Shown here: positions 18,807-31,411 of the stretch, in pieces
Position numbering within the stretch: the first letter of the stretch is position 1
How the letters are laid out: each line of letters starts with the position of its first letter
DNA from: Pseudoalteromonas rubra
GTDB taxonomy: Bacteria > Pseudomonadota > Gammaproteobacteria > Enterobacterales > Alteromonadaceae
Length of the DNA stretch: 64,000 nt
Direction: 5' to 3'
Assembly (NCBI RefSeq): GCF_000967655.1
Contig: NZ_JXYA01000021.1
Coordinates: 83,209 to 147,208, forward strand
The notes under the pieces: generated by a model
Database searches by the model: none
Told to the model about the DNA's origin: nothing
The model's input: the letters and a program-made list of their open reading frames with translations, nothing else
Made by a program: the position numbers and the translations under genes

Positions 18807-20049
18807 ATTACTTCACTGGCTGACACTGGCAAGTCTCAGTACATTGTTCAGTGCGGCGGCACAGGCAAACACTGTTCAGTACAAGGGCGTGCTTCAGGCA
18901 AGCTGGCAAAGCAACAGTGAATATGCCGCCTGGTATAACCGGGGCGTATCAGTTAACCGCTTTGGTACTGAGTCGGAGCGGCTGAATCTCAGCAGAGCAG
19001 CAATTGATTTGCGCACGGAGCTGGGTAGCACTTGGTCACTACTGGCCAGCGCACAATATGTACCTGATCCGGATAGCAAGCTGGGTTTTACCGAGCTGTT
19101 TGCTCAGTACCACACCCTGAATAAAGGGCCCAGGCAGTGGCAGGCCCGCTTTGGTGGTTTTTATCCGCGAATGTCGCTGGAAAACCCGGATATCGGCTGG
19201 TCGTCTCCCTACAATTACAGTTACAGTGCCATTAATGCCTGGCTCGGTGAGGAGATCCGCACCTTTGGTACGGAAGTGAGCTTTAAGCACAGCGACAATC
19301 GATTGTCGCGACGCCAGCGTACAGGCCACAACTGGGAGCTGGTTGGTGCCTTGTACAAGGGCAATGATCCGGCCGGGACTTTGCTGGCCTGGCGTGGCTG
19401 GGCTGTGCACGACCGGCAAAGTGTGTTCAACGAAGCCATTGCGTTTGCGCCCATTAATGCTCTAAACGCACCGCCGTTGGCAAAACAGGCGTGGCGAACG
19501 GAGCCATTTACTGAGGTGGATGGCCGGTTTGGCTATTACCTTGGTGCGCACTGGGATTATCAGAAGCGTCATACGCTACGTCTGTACTGGTACGACAATA
19601 ACGGCGACCCGAGTGTATTGAACTATCACACCGGACAATATGCCTGGGATACCAAATTTTACAGTGCGGCTTACCGCTTCAAGATCACTCGCTCAACACA
19701 CCTTGTGATGCAGGCTATGGCCGGTAATACCGCGATGGGCAAGCGCCGTGGGGTGGATAACGACTTTAGCAGCCAGTTTATTCTGCTGACCCATAAATGG
19801 CAGGATTACCGTGTCAGTGGGCGGGTGGAGCAGTTTGATGTCAAAGACAGAGACTTCTGGGATTTTGACCCGAATACCAGCGAGGGAGGTGCGGTGACGC
19901 TGACAGGTCGCTGGCAGCTAAGCGAGCACTGGCATGTTGGAATGGAATTTCAATATCTGGAGTCTAAGGTGGCAAACCGCGCCGATTTTAATTTACCTAC
20001 GCGACAAATAGAACAACTGTGGCGCGCCAGTGCTGAGCTGCGCTTTTAA
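18799..20049 (+). CDS. Predicted outer-membrane beta-barrel protein
   Basis: About 416 residues from the ATG at 18799, with other in-frame ATGs at 18784 and 18793. From 18799 the protein starts directly with a signal peptide ending AAAQA. The remainder is a run of alternating amphipathic strands rich in W, Y and R, ending in the typical barrel C-terminal phenylalanine (ASAELRF). I recognise no named porin family. Its start overlaps the end of the cupredoxin gene, suggesting co-translation. It could form a pore or a scaffold for the copper protein; this is inference. Confidence 0.7.
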   Translation: MNKLLHWLTLASLSTLFSAAAQANTVQYKGVLQASWQSNSEYAAWYNRGVSVNRFGTESERLNLSRAAIDLRTELGSTWSLLASAQYVPDPDSKLGFTELFAQYHTLNKGPRQWQARFGGFYPRMSLENPDIGWSSPYNYSYSAINAWLGEEIRTFGTEVSFKHSDNRLSRRQRTGHNWELVGALYKGNDPAGTLLAWRGWAVHDRQSVFNEAIAFAPINALNAPPLAKQAWRTEPFTEVDGRFGYYLGAHWDYQKRHTLRLYWYDNNGDPSVLNYHTGQYAWDTKFYSAAYRFKITRSTHLVMQAMAGNTAMGKRRGVDNDFSSQFILLTHKWQDYRVSGRVEQFDVKDRDFWDFDPNTSEGGAVTLTGRWQLSEHWHVGMEFQYLESKVANRADFNLPTRQIEQLWRASAELRF

Positions 20050-20060
20050 CCGCGCAGCTC
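20035..20060. terminator. Stem-loop at the end of the barrel gene, between convergent genes
   Basis: GAGCTGCGC and GCGCAGCTC form a perfect 9-bp stem around TTTTAACC; the stop codon TAA lies in the loop. There is no T-run after it, but it sits exactly between convergent genes and may act as a terminator or mRNA 3' end. Confidence 0.55.
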
Positions 20061-20074
20061 AAATCTGGTCAAGG

Positions 20075-21511
20075 TTAGTCACATAACCGATTCAGGCCGT
20101 TGAGTGCTGCGACCCGGTAGGCTTCAGCCATAGTCGGGTAGTTAAAGGTGGTATTGACGAAGTACTCGACATTATTGCCTTGGCCTTTTTGTTCCATAAT
20201 GGCCTGGCCGATGTGAATGATCTCCGAGGCGCGCTCACCAAAACAGTGGATCCCGAGAATTTCTTTGCTTTCAGCATGAAACAGCAGCTTAAGTGAGCCG
20301 ACTTCGGTGCCAGTGATCTGCGAGCGTGCCAGGTGTTTAAACTGCGCCCGGCCAACTTCATAAGGAATTTTGGCGGCGGTCAGCTGTTGTTCGGTTTTAC
20401 CCACTGAGCTCATTTCCGGAATGGTGTAAATCCCGGTTGGAATGTCGGTGATCAGGCGGTCATCGCACTTACCATGAACAATGGCGTGCGCTGCAATACG
20501 ACCCTGATCAAAGGCCGCACTGGCCAGGCTTGGGTAACCAATCACATCCCCCACGGCATACACATTGTCGATTTCAGTCTGGTAATGTTCATTGACTTTG
20601 AGCTGACCACGGCTGTCGGCTTTAAGGCCGATGGCGTCGAGGTTCAGTGCGTCGGTATTACCTGTTCGGCCGTTGGCCCACAAAATACAGTCTGCTTTGA
20701 CCTTTTTTCCGGACTGCAGGTGCAGTACGACACCTTTGTCCTGGGTTTCAACCTTAGCAAATTCTTCATTGTGGCGGATCACAATACCGCTGTTCCAGAA
20801 GTGGTAGCTCAGTGCATCGGAGATCTCGTCATCCATAAACGACAGCAGTCGATCGCGGGTGTTGATGAGATCCACTTTGGCACCCAGGCCTTTGAATATA
20901 GACGCATACTCACAGCCGATCACCCCGGCACCGTAAACCAGTACGCGCTGCGGGTTGTGGGTTAAGTCTAAAATGGTATCACTGTCATAGACGCGTGGGT
21001 GGTTAAAGTCGACGCCGGGTGGACGATAAGGGCGAGAGCCGGTCGCAATCACTATGGTTTGCGCAGTCAGCAGCTCCTGTGAGCCGTCCAGATGCTGCAC
21101 CTGAATGGTATGGGCGTCAACAAAGGTGGCATCACCCTGATATAAATGGATGCGGTTGCGATCATAAAAGCTGGAACGCAGGCTGGATTGCTTGCTGATC
21201 ACATCACTGGCATGGTGCAAAATATCCTGAAAGGTCAGGCGTTGCGGGCGCTCGCTAAAGCGAAACAGTGGGTTGGCTTTGTATTCGATTAAACGGCTGA
21301 CAGAGTGGCGCAGTGCTTTGGACGGGATAGTGCCCCAGTGTACACAGCCGCCACCGACATCCTTTTGCCGCTCTATCACGGCAACCTTACGATTGCTTTT
21401 GGACAGGTTCATGGCAGCCCCTTCACCGCCGGGGCCTGTGCCAATGATGATCGCATCATACTGGTAGGATGCTTGTTGCGTGGGTACTTTTGTGGAGGTT
21501 TTCTTAGTCAC
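20075..21511 (-). CDS. sthA: Soluble pyridine nucleotide transhydrogenase
   Basis: A 478-residue FAD enzyme that moves hydride between NADPH and NAD+, chiefly oxidising excess NADPH. The FAD-binding [11 protein letters not shown] is at residues 24-34. The active-site region [15 protein letters not shown] has only one cysteine (Cys56), where dihydrolipoamide dehydrogenases have two; this separates SthA from its relatives. The NAD(P) site and the C-terminal dimerisation domain are full length. It lies 41 bases beyond the desaturase stop on the same strand. Confidence 0.95.
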   Translation of the reverse strand: MTKKTSTKVPTQQASYQYDAIIIGTGPGGEGAAMNLSKSNRKVAVIERQKDVGGGCVHWGTIPSKALRHSVSRLIEYKANPLFRFSERPQRLTFQDILHHASDVISKQSSLRSSFYDRNRIHLYQGDATFVDAHTIQVQHLDGSQELLTAQTIVIATGSRPYRPPGVDFNHPRVYDSDTILDLTHNPQRVLVYGAGVIGCEYASIFKGLGAKVDLINTRDRLLSFMDDEISDALSYHFWNSGIVIRHNEEFAKVETQDKGVVLHLQSGKKVKADCILWANGRTGNTDALNLDAIGLKADSRGQLKVNEHYQTEIDNVYAVGDVIGYPSLASAAFDQGRIAAHAIVHGKCDDRLITDIPTGIYTIPEMSSVGKTEQQLTAAKIPYEVGRAQFKHLARSQITGTEVGSLKLLFHAESKEILGIHCFGERASEIIHIGQAIMEQKGQGNNVEYFVNTTFNYPTMAEAYRVAALNGLNRLCD

Positions 21512-21552
21512 GGCCTCACCTTAAATAATGACTTGTGAGGCCGCTTTTAGGG

Positions 21553-22686
21553 TTAGCTGGTGGCGCCCTTTAACAACCTCGAGTTTAATGCCAGCCATGC
21601 CTGCTTCTGCGCCTGCCAGGCCTGCTCCAGTTCTTGATACTGTTTTAACAGGGCTGACTGCTCGCATTGTTCGCGCATAGCATGCTTTTTCGTTTCCAGT
21701 ACCTGCTTTTGCACGGCACAGAAATGCTGAAGTTTTTTCAGCAGTAAATCATACTCTTGTTGTAACAATGTAAGCTTATCCTGCGTCAAAGGCAATTTTG
21801 CCAGGGTAACTTTAGTCTTATTCAGCAAGGTTTCTGCTTTGGCTTTTTCTATTCGTTCAACCGGTGTGCGCTTGAGCTTGCTGGCCAGACCAAGATACGA
21901 CAGACCACGGATCATCCACTTGGTGGGATCGTAATGATACCAGCGAATGCCGTTGCGATAGTCACTGGCAAAGATGTGGTGGAAATTATGATAGCCCTCA
22001 CCGTAGGTCAGCAGTGCCAGAAAGCCATTGTCCCGGGCGGTGTTTTTCTCGGTATATGGACGTTTACCCCAGATATGAGCCAGTGAGTTAATGAAGAAGG
22101 TGAAGTGCTGGCTCAGTACCAGGCGCAGTACGCCAGCTAATAGCAACATGCCCAGGACGTCACCCAGCATCAGGCCAAGTGCCAGCGGAATACCAATATT
22201 AGTCAGCAGGACCAGCTTAAGGTAGTGTTTGTGTTGCCACATCACGATTTTATTGCGTTGTAAGTCACGGGCATTGCTGTAATCGCCATAGCTTTCACCC
22301 TGATAGTCTCGGAGCATCCAGCCGATATGGCTGTACCAGAATCCGCGGGTTGCCGCATAGGGGTCTTTTATCGGATCGTCGACCTGGCCATGGTGAATGC
22401 GGTGGTCGCTGCTCCAGTGCAGAGCACTGTTTTGCAGTGCAAAGGCGCCGCCAAAGGCAAAGAAGACCTGAATAACAGGGTGGGCATCGTAGGCCTTGTG
22501 TGCCCACAGGCGATGATAACCTGCGGTAATCGACATACCGGCGTAAAACATACAGCCCACAAACGCAATCCAGTGGGTCGCCGTGTAACCATACTCAAAG
22601 CCATACCAGGGCACTAACGTAATCGCAGCAAGAAAGGACAGACTAAAGAATAAGACATTAGTCCACAATAACGGGGGTTTTTTCAT
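21553..22686 (-). CDS. desA: Acyl-CoA (stearoyl-CoA type) delta-9 fatty acid desaturase
   Basis: A 377-residue membrane di-iron desaturase that introduces a double bond into membrane acyl chains. The three histidine boxes are HRLWAH (58-63), HRIHH (95-99) and HNFHH (233-237), with about four hydrophobic helices between them. An extra C-terminal tail (about 285-377), rich in K, Q and E and predicted coiled coil, follows the catalytic part. A perfect FabR palindrome lies 14 bases upstream of the ATG, next to divergent fabR, so repression by FabR linked to fatty acid status is very likely. The symbol is given by analogy. Confidence 0.9.
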   Translation of the reverse strand: MKKPPLLWTNVLFFSLSFLAAITLVPWYGFEYGYTATHWIAFVGCMFYAGMSITAGYHRLWAHKAYDAHPVIQVFFAFGGAFALQNSALHWSSDHRIHHGQVDDPIKDPYAATRGFWYSHIGWMLRDYQGESYGDYSNARDLQRNKIVMWQHKHYLKLVLLTNIGIPLALGLMLGDVLGMLLLAGVLRLVLSQHFTFFINSLAHIWGKRPYTEKNTARDNGFLALLTYGEGYHNFHHIFASDYRNGIRWYHYDPTKWMIRGLSYLGLASKLKRTPVERIEKAKAETLLNKTKVTLAKLPLTQDKLTLLQQEYDLLLKKLQHFCAVQKQVLETKKHAMREQCEQSALLKQYQELEQAWQAQKQAWLALNSRLLKGATS

Positions 22687-22699
22687 TTTTAAAAATCTC

Positions 22700-22717
22700 A
22701 GCGTACACTTGTACGCT
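22700..22717. promoter_or_regulatory. FabR operator (perfect 8-2-8 palindrome)
   Basis: AGCGTACACTTGTACGCT consists of AGCGTACA and its exact reverse complement around CT. It resembles the unsaturated-fatty-acid repressor FabR site known from fabA and fabB promoters. It lies between the divergent desaturase and fabR genes, only 13 bases before the desaturase start codon, so a bound repressor would block transcription there. Confidence 0.8.
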
Positions 22718-22801
22718 AAAATAGTATTTCAAAGTTGCGCCGTCAAGTATTAGACTCCCACTATTATTGATCTGAGCTAATAAATTATAGGAACTGCGAC
22801 C

Positions 22802-23443
22802 ATGTCAGGTGTCCGTGCCCAGCAAAAACAAAAAACCCGTCAGGCGCTGATAGAGGCGGCGTTTAATCAGCTCAGTGCTGAGCATAGCTTTACCAATCTC
22901 AGTTTGCGTGAGGTGGCCCGCGAGGCCGGCATTGCCCCTACGTCGTTTTATCGCCATTTTAAGGACATGAATGAGCTCGGTCTGACCATGGTGGATGAGG
23001 CCGGTTTAACATTACGTCAGCTGATGCGTCAGGCGCGGCGCAGGATCGCTAAAGGGGGCGGAAGCGTGATCCACACGTCTGTGCTGACCTTTATGGAGTT
23101 CATCGAAACATCCAGCAACCAGTTTCGCTTGCTGCTGCGCGAACGGTCCGGCACCTCGCCTGCATTTCGCGCTGCCGTCGCCAGAGAGATCAAGCACTTC
23201 ATCATGGAGCTGTCTCACTACCTGGAGACCGAGACCCCTTGTGATGCCAATCATGCGTATATGCAGGCAGAAGCCATGGTGACACTGGTGTTCAGCTCAG
23301 GGGCAGAAGCTTTGGATCAGGATGCCCAGCAGCGCGCAGAATTAACCGAGCGCTTGATCTGGCAACTCAGATATATCGTTAAAGGGGCGTCGGGTTATCA
23401 AAAAGAAAGCCAGGTACCCGCCACTAAGGCATCGGGCCAGTAG
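22802..23443 (+). CDS. fabR: HTH-type transcriptional repressor FabR
   Basis: A 213-residue TetR-family repressor of unsaturated fatty acid synthesis. The N-terminal helix-turn-helix (about 10-58) includes [20 protein letters not shown], and the FabR-typical [21 protein letters not shown] follows in the ligand domain. Members bind unsaturated acyl-CoA or acyl-ACP. Its divergent position beside a desaturase and a palindrome of the FabR type supports the name. It may also regulate itself. Confidence 0.93.
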   Translation: MSGVRAQQKQKTRQALIEAAFNQLSAEHSFTNLSLREVAREAGIAPTSFYRHFKDMNELGLTMVDEAGLTLRQLMRQARRRIAKGGGSVIHTSVLTFMEFIETSSNQFRLLLRERSGTSPAFRAAVAREIKHFIMELSHYLETETPCDANHAYMQAEAMVTLVFSSGAEALDQDAQQRAELTERLIWQLRYIVKGASGYQKESQVPATKASGQ

Positions 23444-23508
23444 CCGGGCCCGGCATGCTACAATAACACGCAAACCGCTTTACAATGCCATCACAAGGAT
23501 AGCGCAGT

Positions 23509-24090
23509 ATGCTACTTATGATAGACAATTATGATTCATTTACATTCAATTTAGTGCAATATTTTCAACGCCTTGACCAAGAGGTGGTGGTGCATCGTAA
23601 TGACGCGCTGTCAGTGTCAGACATTCGTGCATTAAACCCGGATCATATTGTCATCTCACCCGGACCCTGCTCGCCCAATGAAGCGGGGATATCCTTGTCA
23701 GTGGTTGACGCATTTCAGGGGCAGATCCCCATTCTCGGCATTTGTCTGGGCCATCAAACCATAGCGCAGGCACTGGGCGCAAAGGTGGTGCGTGCCAGCC
23801 AGGTCATGCATGGTAAAACCTCAACACTGGTGCATAATCACAGCGGATCCTTTAAAGGTTTACCCGGGCAGTTTGAGGTGTGCCGCTATCACTCGCTGGT
23901 GGTGCAGCCAGACACTTTACCCGATGCGCTGAAGGTCACGGCCTGGACGCAAAATAGTGCGGGTGAACTAGATGAAATCATGGGCTTATGCCATACTGAG
24001 CGAGCGTTGGAAGGTGTTCAGTTTCATCCTGAAGCCATACTGACGGAGCATGGCCTGCAGCTACTTGATAACTTTATAAGTCGCTTCTAA
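23509..24090 (+). CDS. pabA: Glutamine amidotransferase of para-aminobenzoate (or anthranilate) synthase
   Basis: A 193-residue class I glutamine amidotransferase that supplies ammonia to PabB or TrpE. The nucleophile cysteine lies in [10 protein letters not shown], and the His/Glu pair in [13 protein letters not shown]. The oxyanion region [12 protein letters not shown] is normal. Its position just upstream of the astC/argD-type aminotransferase region, away from trp genes, favours PabA over TrpG, though it may serve both enzymes. An HDOD gene lies between it and astC. Confidence 0.88.
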   Translation: MLLMIDNYDSFTFNLVQYFQRLDQEVVVHRNDALSVSDIRALNPDHIVISPGPCSPNEAGISLSVVDAFQGQIPILGICLGHQTIAQALGAKVVRASQVMHGKTSTLVHNHSGSFKGLPGQFEVCRYHSLVVQPDTLPDALKVTAWTQNSAGELDEIMGLCHTERALEGVQFHPEAILTEHGLQLLDNFISRF

Positions 24091-24133
24091 CCTTAAAAAG
24101 CAACCCCGACAATACCGAAAAAGAACATAATTG

Positions 24134-25309
24134 ATGACTGATGACATTAGGCAATCTCGGATAGCACAGGCTCTGGCAGAGCGTGCCCATGATGTACTAA
24201 TTAGCCATAACTTTGCTCAGCAGCAGATAGGCTATATTCATACTTTTGATATGAATTTTGGTGAGCGCATACCACAACGCACTATGCTTGAGGTAGAGCT
24301 TGCAGCGTCTGCTAAACGTCAGGAGCGCAGTACCAGTCATCATAAATATATTGCCAAAGCCAGTACCCACTTGCATCAGGTCATAGAAGCGGCCATCAAT
24401 ACGCAGCTGGAAGATTTAGACACGATTTACCATGAAGTGGTGGGGATCCAGGAAGCCGTGCCTACGGTGTTGGATATTCTGGCGGTTAAATCGGCGTCAG
24501 TCGGCCGGTTAGAGCCACTGGTCAACGATTTGTCCTGGCTGGGGCGCGACTTGGTCTCGCTGGTCAACTTGCCTCAGTATCGTAAAAAGAGTGCCAAAGG
24601 CACAACGGTCAAAGTTGACACGCCCGCACTGGCGCTACGCTACCTGGGGCTGGAAAACCTGCAAATGGTGATCCCGACCTTTGCGATGCGCCACTGGATG
24701 CCACATTCAACCGAGCCTTTCCCGCTGCTAAAGCGCAAACTGCGCGATATGAGCATGGCAACCGCCATTGCCGCCAAAACACTGGCCCCCCTGTATGATG
24801 TCAAAGCGCAGCATGCGTTTACCCTGGGGATGTTACTGGATGTCGGTAAAATTGCGCTGACCCGGTTATATCTGCGCACTTTTGAGCGGGTTTGGCAGGG
24901 CAAAGTTAAAATCGCGCGCGATAAAAAGCAAAAAGATCTGCACACTGCACTGGTGGGTCTGGAGCCCGATCCCTTGTTTCTGCGTAACTTGTTACTGGAG
25001 CACTCGGCAACCGTGTCACAGTATTTGATAGAGCGGATGGAATTTCGATACTTGCCGTTCAATGCCGTGATGGAAGAGTTTGCGCAAAGCTATCTGCCAA
25101 AGGCGCATAATCATGCCGCGGAGCAACTGCCACTCACCCAGGTGGTGCGTAAAGCCTATTGCTATGCGCAATATCAGGTACTCAAAGACACCCATTTGCT
25201 GGAGGCAGATGAAGCCAAAGACTGGCTCGCTTACAATCAGCTCACCACACAAGAGCAAGATCTGCTGTCAAAAACAGCGCTGCAAAGCCTGCAATTGACA
25301 ATTCTTTAA
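24134..25309 (+). CDS. HDOD domain protein
   Basis: About 391 residues from the ATG at 24134. The middle and C-terminal part (about 105-335) matches an HDOD domain, a non-catalytic relative of HD phosphohydrolases used in signalling. Recognisable segments are VPTVLDILAVKSASVGRLEPL, the ALALRYLGLENLQ block and GMLLDVGKIAL. The N-terminal about 100 residues show no domain I know. HDOD proteins often affect motility, stress or cyclic-di-GMP behaviour. It lies 43 bases after pabA on the same strand and could be co-transcribed. Confidence 0.82.
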   Translation: MTDDIRQSRIAQALAERAHDVLISHNFAQQQIGYIHTFDMNFGERIPQRTMLEVELAASAKRQERSTSHHKYIAKASTHLHQVIEAAINTQLEDLDTIYHEVVGIQEAVPTVLDILAVKSASVGRLEPLVNDLSWLGRDLVSLVNLPQYRKKSAKGTTVKVDTPALALRYLGLENLQMVIPTFAMRHWMPHSTEPFPLLKRKLRDMSMATAIAAKTLAPLYDVKAQHAFTLGMLLDVGKIALTRLYLRTFERVWQGKVKIARDKKQKDLHTALVGLEPDPLFLRNLLLEHSATVSQYLIERMEFRYLPFNAVMEEFAQSYLPKAHNHAAEQLPLTQVVRKAYCYAQYQVLKDTHLLEADEAKDWLAYNQLTTQEQDLLSKTALQSLQLTIL

Positions 25310-26843
<1,534 letters not shown>

Positions 26844-26861
26844 TACCAGTCGGTGACATGT

Positions 26862-26884
26862 GGGTCGCACTTAATGTGCGACTC
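26862..26884 (+). other. Stem-loop between astC and astA
   Basis: GTCGCAC and GTGCGAC form a 7-bp stem around TTAAT, extendable by about two pairs. It has no T-run, so it is more likely an mRNA-stabilising or attenuating structure inside the operon than a full terminator. Confidence 0.5.
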
Positions 26885-26918
26885 AGCTATCTACATTTTT
26901 TGAGGAGTAAGCGGGCTC

Positions 26919-29433
<2,515 letters not shown>

Positions 29434-29482
29434 AATCTTACTCAGAGAGAATAAATACTTATTTTCTCACCCTTTAGTATTG

Positions 29483-29518
29483 AAAAAAGCAGCCAAGCGT
29501 CAACTCGGCTGCTTTTTT
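29483..29518 (+). terminator. Rho-independent terminator after astD
   Basis: AGCAGCC and GGCTGCT form the stem, flanked by an A-run and a TTTTTT run, about 50 bases after the astD stop. Confidence 0.85.
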
Positions 29519-29608
29519 GTTGGTCTGCAAATATCAAAAGTAGCAATCAAAACTAGTTTCTGCTTAAATCAATAGGAGATGTCATTGATACATTCAGGTG
29601 GGCAATAT

Positions 29609-29947
29609 ATGGTTTTAGATAAACAAGGATACGATGAGTTAGTCATGTACCTAACGCAACACTTAGCCTTGTTTGAGAAGCCGGGTGTGGTGAAAGCCAA
29701 TGCACCTAAGGTGTTGGAGTTAATAGAAGATGTGATTGCTGAGCACGTGATCCGCCTCTGTGAGCAACATACCGGATTGACGACCGAACAACGTAGCCTG
29801 ATAGTCAGAGAAGTTGACGGCATTGTGTATGATTTGCAGGAAGTACTCTCCAGCGTCACTGAGCAGCGCGTTACTGAAGAGCAAAGAGAGTTTATTGAGG
29901 AATTCGCCGGGCTGGTGAAAAACCTGTTCGACAATGCAATAAACTGA
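29609..29947 (+). CDS. DUF3802 family protein
   Basis: 112 residues from the ATG at 29609, which is preceded by GGTGGG. An ATG at 29579 is also in frame but sits directly against AGGAG with no spacing. The protein is helical and acidic, beginning MVLDKQGYDELVMYLTQ, typical of the DUF3802 family found in Shewanella, Vibrio and relatives. No function is known. It has its own terminator (an 11-bp perfect stem) and is probably a single-gene unit. Confidence 0.78.
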   Translation: MVLDKQGYDELVMYLTQHLALFEKPGVVKANAPKVLELIEDVIAEHVIRLCEQHTGLTTEQRSLIVREVDGIVYDLQEVLSSVTEQRVTEEQREFIEEFAGLVKNLFDNAIN

Positions 29948-29974
29948 CGCAGTCGTCGCTGCTATGTATCAAAT

Positions 29975-30008
29975 ATAACACCGCCTATTGGCGGTGTTAT
30001 TAGTTTTA
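29975..30008 (+). terminator. Rho-independent terminator after DUF3802
   Basis: ATAACACCGCC and GGCGGTGTTAT form a perfect 11-bp stem around TATT, followed by TAGTTTTA. Confidence 0.9.
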
Positions 30009-30029
30009 GGAACTCGAGGAATAATAAAC

Positions 30030-30443
30030 ATGCAAGCAAGTGTGAAGTGGGTTGACGGAGATACCTTTATTGGTCGCTCTCATTCTGGTCATAATGTGGT
30101 ATTCGACGCAGGCGCTGACAGCGCAGCGCCCAGCCCGATGGAAATGGTGTTGATGTCGGCAGGCTGCTGCTCATCTGTGGATGTGGTCAGTATTCTAAAA
30201 AAAGCCAAGCAAGACGTCAGTGATGTCACTGTGGAGCTGAGCGCAGAGCGTGCGGACAGTGCGCCTAGAGTATTCACCAAAATCAATCTACACTTTGTGG
30301 TGACTGGCAATAATGTGTCAGAAAAGCACCTGGCGCGCGCAGTGCAATTGTCTGCTGAAAAATACTGTTCGGTAGCCTTAATGCTTGAAAAAGCGGTAGA
30401 AATTACTCACAGCCACGAAGTGGTTGAAAACAGCGCGAAATAG
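30030..30443 (+). CDS. OsmC family protein
   Basis: 137 residues from the ATG at 30030; the frame is open 14 codons further upstream but that region contains the preceding terminator. OsmC/Ohr proteins are cytoplasmic thiol peroxidases. The two reactive cysteines are seen in SAGCCSSVDVV and EKYCSVALML. The helix arrangement and length (about 137) agree with the YhfA-like OsmC subgroup. It lies upstream of speD with its own start signals (GAGGA). Confidence 0.9.
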   Translation: MQASVKWVDGDTFIGRSHSGHNVVFDAGADSAAPSPMEMVLMSAGCCSSVDVVSILKKAKQDVSDVTVELSAERADSAPRVFTKINLHFVVTGNNVSEKHLARAVQLSAEKYCSVALMLEKAVEITHSHEVVENSAK

Positions 30444-30529
30444 GTCTTTTTTGCGACGCTATTTTCGTATAAAATCCGCGAACTTTTATTTCTGCAGCGC
30501 AGATTTTCACGTTTTAAGGTGGGTCTATC

Positions 30530-31333
30530 GTGAACAAGCCCTTTGATAAAATTAAACTCCATGGCTTTAACAACTTAACTAAGAGTTTAAGCTTTAGTAT
30601 CTATGATATTTGCTATGCCAAGACCGAGCAGCAGCGTAAAGAATATCTGGAATACATCGATGAGCAGTATAGTGCCGATCGCCTGACCGATATTCTGCGC
30701 GACGTAGTCGATATCATTGGTGCCAATGTACTGAATATTGCCCGCCAGGATTATGATCCGCAGGGCGCCAGTGTCACCATTTTGGTATCGGAAGAGCCGG
30801 TAGAGCAGCAAACGTTCGACAGCAACGAAACACCAGGACCGTTGCCGGATTCTGTGGTTGCGCATCTGGATAAAAGCCATATTTGTGTGCACACGTATCC
30901 AGAAGCACACCCGCACGATGGTATTTGTACTTTCCGTGCCGATATTGAAGTATCGACCTGTGGCATTATTTCACCGCTGAAGGCACTGAATTTCCTGATC
31001 CACAAGCTGGAATCAGACGTGGTCACCATTGATTACCGTGTGCGTGGTTTCACCCGCGACGTCAATGGCGTAAAGCACTATATTGACCATGCTATTCATT
31101 CTATCCAGAACTACATGACCGAAGATACCAAAGAGGCGTATCACATGGTGGATGTGAATGTGTATCAGGAAAACCTGTTCCACACTAAGATGATGCTCAA
31201 AGAAACCGATCTGAATACCTACCTGTTTGGTATCACAACGGATGATTTGGACACAGAAGAGGAAGAGCAGATCCGTGAGCGCCTGAATCGCGAAATCCAG
31301 GAAGTATTCTACGGTCGTAACCTGCCAGAATAA
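30530..31333 (+). CDS. speD: S-adenosylmethionine decarboxylase proenzyme
   Basis: A 267-residue proenzyme for spermidine synthesis. It starts at a GTG preceded by AAGGTGG. Self-cleavage between Lys115 and Ser116 in [13 protein letters not shown] makes the pyruvoyl cofactor from the serine. E. coli SpeD cleaves at the equivalent KS site. Length and the whole sequence agree with the proteobacterial type 1a enzyme. speE is not in the window. A strong terminator follows. Confidence 0.95.
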   Translation: MNKPFDKIKLHGFNNLTKSLSFSIYDICYAKTEQQRKEYLEYIDEQYSADRLTDILRDVVDIIGANVLNIARQDYDPQGASVTILVSEEPVEQQTFDSNETPGPLPDSVVAHLDKSHICVHTYPEAHPHDGICTFRADIEVSTCGIISPLKALNFLIHKLESDVVTIDYRVRGFTRDVNGVKHYIDHAIHSIQNYMTEDTKEAYHMVDVNVYQENLFHTKMMLKETDLNTYLFGITTDDLDTEEEEQIRERLNREIQEVFYGRNLPE

Positions 31334-31352
31334 TTAGCGGGTATTAACCGTT

Positions 31353-31382
31353 AAAAAAGGCGCTCACTGAGCGCCTTTTTTG
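31353..31382. terminator. Rho-independent terminator after speD
   Basis: AAAAAAGGCGCTCA and TGAGCGCCTTTTTT form the stem and A/T runs, between convergent speD and the TonB-dependent receptor gene; it probably serves both. Confidence 0.92.
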
Positions 31383-31411
31383 TTTCATACTCGTTCGAAT
31401 TGATATGGGAC

